From Valencia hispanica (Eukaryota; Chordata; Actinopteri; Cyprinodontiformes; Valenciidae), in the NCBI GenBank assembly GCA_963556495.2, contig OY747714.1, positions 52,165,541 through 52,229,540 of the forward strand: a stretch of 64,000 bases of DNA, in the 5' to 3' direction. The stretch's first letter is position 1. Each line of letters opens with the position of its first letter. The translations under genes and the position numbers were made by a program. Positions 61,040 through 64,000 of the stretch are shown here, in pieces. Under the pieces are notes generated by a model, which was not told the origin of the DNA, did not search any database, and saw nothing but the letters and a program-made list of their open reading frames with translations.

Positions 61040-61960
61040 GTCCAAAGGACCGCCAGAGCCCCAGGTGGACCCGGGCGGGGCCGACCGCATCCCCCAAGAG
61101 AGGAGCAAAGGAGAACCCCAGGGGAACATCTAGCGGCCACTATGCAGGGGCCCGGGGGGCAGCAGTGACGAGCCCACGGGACCCGCCAGCAACCGACGGC
61201 GCCGGGGCGGGCCAGTCGACGGACCGGGGGAGCCGGGGCCCAGGGGGACCCCACCCCCTAGCAGGGACCCGACAAGGGACCGGCCGACGAGGGGCCGCCT
61301 CCACCCTAGGCCACTCCCCACCGCCAACATCCCAGCGCCCCACCGATAGCCGCAGGGGACGGACAGCATCCCCAGGCCGGGCTCAGCCAGCATCTGGACA
61401 CCAAGTTGTACCAGCTCCCGGGTCCTGATCCCGCGAGACGAGACCAGGCATCCAACGAGGGCCGGTCCAACCCGCCAATGAACCGGCCACGCACGGTGCG
61501 CACAGAACAGGTGATCAAACGAGCAGAGACGCCGGATCCGCATCCCGCCGAGCCACCGAGCAGGCACCACCCAACAATCCCAAACTTGGCACGTCTAAAA
61601 GAGGTGCCCCAACCAACCAAAGGAAGATATCGGCCCACCGCATCGCCCACCGACACACCGGCCCCCCCAGGCCCGGCCAGGCACGCACCAGGTCCGAACC
61701 GGATTGACCACCGATGCACCGGCAGGCAGGGGCCCCCGTCACCGGCAGGGAGTGACGGAGGGGAAATAGGCCCCCCATTAAGTGTAAGGCCTGAGGTGCG
61801 CCAGGCAAGGGGGCAGAGCCACCAGCCCCCGGACCCAGGAGATGGACCCCCTACCTTCTAGGACGGAGACAAGCAGACCGCCAAGGGCCCCACAGTGGCA
61901 AAGCAGCCCGACAGCCCAGGACCCCGACCAGACCGCCTGTTCCTCCTCCGGACCCCAACC
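61040..61960. other. CpG-rich, C-biased block
   Basis: GC content and CpG density jump here relative to all flanking sequence, with many GCCG, CCGG, CGCC and CGACG motifs. The plus strand is C-rich over G. It could be the GC-rich 5' region or internal promoter of a retroelement, or a decaying CpG island. No start site, splice signals or conserved protein domain are recognisable. Confidence 0.6.
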
Positions 61961-62247
61961 CCTGATGAGTGTGAAAAGACCCCTAGCCTCCATCCTCCCA
62001 CTCGAGTATGGTGTTGATGCGTGTTGTTATAATGTGCATTTAAAACAGAGGGGTGGGATGTGGGGAAGGCAGCCACACATCCCCCAACCTCCACCCCGAG
62101 CCCTCAGTGTCTATATGTGGTTTAACAGTGGGCACCGGCACCAGAGGTGAAGCTGATTGTATCGCTCCCCCTCTGGATGCCGAAAAGTGTGCCCACCCCA
62201 AAGTCCCTACATATGTGTCGCATGAGAATGTTATAAGTGGGAGTGTC

Positions 62248-62250
62248 TAA
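62248..62250. repeat. Candidate 3-bp target site (TAA) at the left end of the Harbinger element
   Basis: PIF/Harbinger elements duplicate a 3-bp target, commonly TWA. TAA directly precedes AGCCGCGTTCACACCGG. The partner copy is beyond the window. Confidence 0.4.
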
Positions 62251-62267
62251 AGCCGCGTTCACACCGG
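62251..62267. repeat. Candidate left terminal inverted repeat
   Basis: AGCCGCGTTCACACCGG resembles the ends of GC-rich fish Harbinger-type elements. It is followed by subterminal GCGCGTC copies at 62271 and, spread over the next 110 bases, at 62360 and 62376. The call rests on position, composition and the adjacent transposase; the matching right end is not visible. Confidence 0.5.
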
Positions 62268-62270
62268 TCA

Positions 62271-62382
62271 GCGCGTCCAGGCGTCAAATCGCTCAAACGG
62301 ACGAAAGTCAACGCTTTAAAATTTAAACCCAGCTGCTTGCACACTTGTGGTCTGCGTCGGCGCGTCGGGGCATCAGCGCGTC
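62271..62382. repeat. Subterminal GCGCGTC motifs
   Basis: GCGCGTC occurs at 62271-62277, 62360-62366 and 62376-62382, with related GGCGTC, GCGTCGG and ACGTCAGCG nearby. CAGCGCGTC is common to the first and third. Clustered short subterminal motifs are often transposase or partner-protein binding sites in this superfamily; that role is inferred here. Confidence 0.5.
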
Positions 62383-62424
62383 ACGTCATTACGTCAGCGT
62401 GCGGGCGTGGATTTGTCTGTTGCT

Positions 62425-62445
62425 AGTTGTTTACAACATGGCGGA
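62425..62445 (+). promoter_or_regulatory. Possible YY1-like start-site motif around an ATG
   Basis: ACAACATGGCGG at 62433-62444 resembles the YY1 core (A-ATGGCGG), which often sits at the start of TATA-less transcripts. A TGTTTAC Forkhead-like motif overlaps its left side. The ATG at 62438 would give MADLVGSAAR, but this frame is not the transposase frame, so it may be the original start codon cut off from its coding sequence by a deletion. Confidence 0.35.
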
Positions 62446-62453
62446 TCTTGTCG

Positions 62454-62807
62454 GATCAGCAGCGCGTCTTCAACTACCGGCTCTCCCAGGCCCGGCTGGA
62501 GGTGGAAGATGCATTCGGGATCTGGTCTGCACAGCGGAGAATGTTTCACCGCAGACTGGAAGTCAACCCCGAAGTTGTGGAGAAGTGTGTGAAGGCGACG
62601 TGTGTTCTCCACAACTTCATGAGGGTTTCTGGAGATGGCCAGGTACCTGCAGTGAGGGGAGCTGCCGCTGCTCATGGAGAAAGACCACTTCCAGCTGTGG
62701 GGCGAATCGGAGCCAACAACGCAACCAGAGAGGCAGTGGAGACCAGAGAAGTTTTCATGGCCCACCTCAGTGAGGAGGGGGCAGTGCCATGGCAGCCGGC
62801 AGAATAG
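62454..62807 (+). pseudogene. PIF/Harbinger transposase, C-terminal fragment
   Basis: The frame reads QQRVFNYRLSQARLEVEDAF, then RRLEVNPEVVEKCVKATCVL followed by HNFMR. This is the conserved C-terminal part of the HARBI1-like DDE_Tnp_4 nuclease, whose usual form is FNYRLSRAR-VEN-AFG. The Glu codon at 62505-62507 (V-E-D-A-F-G) probably corresponds to the last acidic residue of the DDE triad. The tail GANNATREAVETRE and EGAVPWQPAE is the family's usual ending, so the TAG at 62805-62807 looks authentic. Nothing of the two Asp motifs or the N-terminal helix-turn-helix precedes it: 62251-62450 is terminal and leader-like sequence. An internal deletion with a junction near 62450-62455 best explains this. 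The upstream ATG at 62438 is out of frame. A complete family protein is about 350-400 residues; about 118 remain. Confidence 0.85.
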
Positions 62808-62835
62808 TCATGTCCATACAGGACTGACCCAAAAC

Positions 62836-62856
62836 GGCTCTTTTAAGAGCCACCCA
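62836..62856 (+). terminator. Replication-dependent histone mRNA 3' stem-loop
   Basis: GGCTCT (62836-62841), a TTTA loop, AGAGCC (62846-62851) and ACCCA (62852-62856) reproduce the histone 3'-end hairpin: a 6-bp stem, 4-nt loop, CCAAAA-type A-rich left flank and ACCCA right flank after which cleavage occurs. It starts 28 nt after the transposase stop codon, as in short histone 3' UTRs. In histone mRNAs the hairpin binds SLBP and yields a non-polyadenylated end. No histone coding sequence precedes it; the upstream frame is a Harbinger transposase tail. Confidence 0.88.
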
Positions 62857-62867
62857 GTAAAAAAATT

Positions 62868-62873
62868 AAGAGC
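62868..62873 (+). promoter_or_regulatory. Histone downstream element (U7 snRNA-complementary AAGAGC)
   Basis: AAGAGC begins 12 nt after ACCCA, in purine-rich sequence. It is perfectly complementary to the GCUCUU at the 5' end of vertebrate U7 snRNA, and the spacing is that of normal histone downstream elements. Its presence makes the hairpin a complete two-part processing signal and not a chance palindrome. Confidence 0.75.
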
Positions 62874-63106
62874 AAAACTTTCTGAAAATTTCTACATCTA
62901 TATTTACTATATTATATTTTAGGAATTTGTTTTTCTCTATACATTCATATATACATTCACAAATCCCTTTCATTTATGGATTATTGTTTGTTCTGTACAT
63001 ATTTACTTTTGACCTGTTCACCTGTACCTCTCGTTTCCAGGTAATGACTGACAGACTGCTCTGCTTTCTCCCACAAACTCGTCTATGGATATGGTGAAAT
63101 CAATCA

Positions 63107-63112
63107 AATAAA
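63107..63112 (+). terminator. Polyadenylation signal AATAAA, plus strand
   Basis: AATAAA lies 300 bases after the transposase stop. It could serve as a fallback 3' end downstream of the histone-type signal, as many histone genes have. Such hexamers are common by chance in AT-rich sequence. Confidence 0.4.
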
Positions 63113-63158
63113 CTCAAATAGTTCTTGCTTTTGTACTTCTGTGATATTTTATATAGTC

Positions 63159-63164
63159 AATAAA
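63159..63164 (+). terminator. Second polyadenylation signal AATAAA, plus strand
   Basis: Another plus-strand AATAAA, in the context GTCAATAAAAAGG, within the AT-rich spacer between the convergent genes. It is a weaker inference than the histone-type signal. Confidence 0.35.
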
Positions 63165-63291
63165 AAGGTATATTTCATTAAGGTAATTATTATCTGTTAT
63201 TAAAAATAATATTTTCACCCAAATGGCATTACATAGGACAGTAGAATTAAATTAAGGAAAGTAGCTGACCAAAATGTTACATATAAAAATA

Positions 63292-63297
63292 TTTAAT
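63292..63297 (-). terminator. Candidate polyadenylation signal ATTAAA for the minus-strand gene
   Basis: The reverse complement TTTAAT lies 162 bases beyond the minus-strand stop codon at 63459-63461. I see no minus-strand AATAAA between 62880 and 63459, so this common variant is the best candidate. Confidence 0.35.
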
Positions 63298-63458
63298 ATA
63301 AAAAAAATACATACAACATATATACATATAATAAAACAATAAAATAAAGAACAGGAAGAGAAAGGACCTTATTTGGAGGAAGTGCGGTGGAAGACAGGAG
63401 GGACACAGAAAGGAGTCTCCTTCCTCCCCTGAAAAAGGTGTCAGCCCGATCAGTAAAA

Positions 63459-63718
63459 CTACTGAGTATTGTCCAAATGGGTCAAATTGTTCATTCTTTC
63501 AAAAATCAGTCTATGAATGTCAAATTTTAGGATGTCTCTTTCTAGAGGTGACACCCTTTTCAGGAGAGGATGAAGAGAGAGAAGGAAGTGCATGTCATCA
63601 TCTGCAGGAGGAGCAGGAGCTGGTTCAGGCCGGGCCTTGAGCACATCAAGCAGCTTTTGCTGGAACTCTGTTGGCACTGACAAGTCCTGCTGCCTCCGCC
63701 TTCGTTTTCTTGGAGGGC
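63459..63718 (-). CDS. Last exon of a BESS-motif (probably MADF-BESS) protein, Harbinger partner gene
   Basis: Read on the minus strand, the exon follows an acceptor (TTTTTTCACAG) and encodes a basic, nuclear-localisation-like stretch PPRKRRRRQQD. Then come a short helical segment (TEFQQKLLDVL), a Pro/Ala linker and DDDMHFLLSLHPLLKRVSP-LERDILKFDIHRLI, which fits the BESS motif, a protein-interaction helix pair at the C-terminus of many MADF DNA-binding proteins. The stop codon is at 63459-63461. The MADF domain itself would lie in upstream exons beyond the right edge. It is convergent with the transposase fragment, as expected for the second gene of a PIF/Harbinger element; there it would help bring transposase to the element ends in the nucleus. 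A host MADF-BESS gene next to a transposon relic remains possible. Confidence 0.75.
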
Positions 63719-63966
63719 CTGTGAAAAAACACAGTAGAAAAATGTGTTAAAAATGCTACAATTATGTTGAACAAATATACAAATTAGATAAAATTATAAG
63801 CAACATTTTAAGTCTGTATGAAAGGCTGAGTGTGAATTCCAGGGTATACACAGACATTTCAGAAAGTACAAAAAGTAATTCGCCAAGTGTCTGGGAACCC
63901 AAAGAAACAGATTGACATCTTTGAATAAAACCTACATTCCCAACCTTTCCAAACAGCACTACACAC
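63719..63966 (-). other. Intron of the BESS-motif gene (phase 1, 248 bp)
   Basis: On the minus strand the donor is CCTGCAG followed by GTGTGTAG at 63966, and the acceptor is a T-rich tract plus CACAG ending at 63719. Splicing joins GCA-G to GC-CCT and gives a continuous frame from an Ala/Pro-rich segment into the basic stretch. The open frame at 63762-63959 on this strand is intronic and not meaningful. Confidence 0.7.
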
Positions 63967-64000
63967 CTGCAGGTGCTGGAGCAGAGGAAGGGCCAGGCTG
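63967..64000 (-). CDS. Penultimate exon (partial) of the BESS-motif gene
   Basis: The 34 bases at the right edge read on the minus strand as QPGPSSAPAPA plus the first base of a Gly codon, then the splice donor. The Pro/Ala/Ser-rich composition matches the flexible linker between the MADF domain and the C-terminal BESS motif of such proteins. The exon continues beyond the window, so no start can be given. Confidence 0.6.

Larger units (their letters stand above)
60341..62247. other. Unassigned region between the array and the Harbinger element
   Basis: About 1.9 kb with no gene that I can support. In order it holds a T-rich run (60341-60362), a hairpin (60434-60492), a purine-rich stretch (about 60535-60680), A/C-rich AT sequence with short GT runs near 60914-60924, a CpG-rich C-biased block (about 61040-61960) and GC-moderate sequence to 62247. 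Open frames in the CpG-rich block encode Pro/Gly/Arg-rich low-complexity peptides in several frames, as GC bias alone would give. A minus-strand retroelement with its A tail against the array at 60341-60362 is a reasonable guess: a poly-A tail, a 3' stem-loop and a GC-rich 5' region would lie in that order. I recognise no coding domain. Confidence 0.5.
62880..63458. other. AT-rich spacer between convergent genes
   Basis: This stretch holds the AT-rich 3' flanks of the two convergent genes, the polyadenylation hexamers noted separately, and an A/T-rich run at 63284-63352. I see no further coding signal. Confidence 0.7.
62251..64000. mobile_element. PIF/Harbinger DNA transposon, internally deleted, running off the right edge
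   Basis: The element is inferred from four parts: a candidate terminal inverted repeat at 62251, GCGCGTC-rich subterminal sequence, a PIF/Harbinger transposase C-terminus on the plus strand, and a convergent minus-strand gene ending in a BESS motif. PIF/Harbinger elements typically carry a DDE transposase and a second gene for a DNA-binding partner (Myb/SANT-like or MADF), so the pair fits the family. The transposase lacks its catalytic N-terminal and central parts, so this copy would be non-autonomous. The right terminal repeat lies outside the window, so the boundary and target duplication cannot be confirmed. Confidence 0.75.

Noticed and set aside
60889..61861. Overlapping Pro/Gly/Arg-rich open frames in the CpG-rich block
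   Set aside because: Several frames on both strands are open at once, as expected from GC-rich composition. None has a recognisable domain, splice structure or consistent start.
62345..62773. Separate 142-codon gene starting upstream of the Harbinger tail
   Set aside because: It is the shifted frame over terminal-repeat leader and transposase tail; only the 62454-62807 frame matches a known family.
62836..62856. Rho-independent bacterial terminator reading of the hairpin followed by A/T sequence
   Set aside because: The context is eukaryotic, there is no T run after the stem, and the hairpin, ACCCA and U7-complementary site match the histone signal exactly.
63762..63959. Minus-strand 65-codon open frame
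   Set aside because: It lies inside the 248-bp GT-AG intron of the BESS-motif gene.

Overview
The window looks like a piece of a teleost fish chromosome (inference). Three things point there: a Tx1-like L1 LINE whose RT has the LADD form of the active site, a PIF/Harbinger DNA transposon with a convergent BESS-type partner gene that has a GT-AG intron, and a vertebrate-type histone mRNA 3' processing signal. I see no host single-copy gene, tRNA, rRNA or CRISPR array.

Layout. Positions 1-60340 are one giant tandem array of a 12-bp unit, GGTGCTAGCTCA or GGTGCTAGCCCA. It runs off the left edge and is interrupted once, by a LINE at about 50716-54362. Removing the LINE leaves about 56.7 kb of array, or about 4,700 units. 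The units form higher-order repeats of about 0.7-1.1 kb. These were copied again in blocks of 1019, 1402, 2590, about 4316, 8956 and 9926 bp. Nearly every higher-order unit carries one 11-bp monomer, and a rarer 13-bp monomer also occurs. Every duplication distance I measured equals 12n minus the net number of these off-size monomers. Because 12 is a multiple of 3, the array gives long spurious open frames on both strands; the off-size monomers and internal stops break all of them. I do not annotate any of these as genes.

The LINE is 5'-truncated inside its endonuclease domain, keeps an almost complete reverse transcriptase, has one frameshift near its 3' end, and ends in AATAAA and a poly-A tail. 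It is flanked by a 201-bp near-perfect direct repeat of the array, an unusually long target-site duplication.

The array degenerates and stops at about 60340 against a T-rich run. From 60341 to about 62247 lies unassigned sequence: a compact hairpin, a purine-rich stretch and a roughly 0.9-kb CpG-rich, C-rich block. It may be a retroelement on the minus strand, but I cannot name it.

From about 62251 to the right edge is a PIF/Harbinger element. It has a candidate terminal repeat, a transposase gene reduced to its C-terminal part by an internal deletion, and, tail to tail on the minus strand, the last two exons of a protein with a basic stretch and a BESS motif. Only 28 nt after the transposase stop codon there is a complete replication-dependent histone 3'-end signal: stem-loop, ACCCA and a U7-complementary AAGAGC. 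This is the most unexpected feature of the window.
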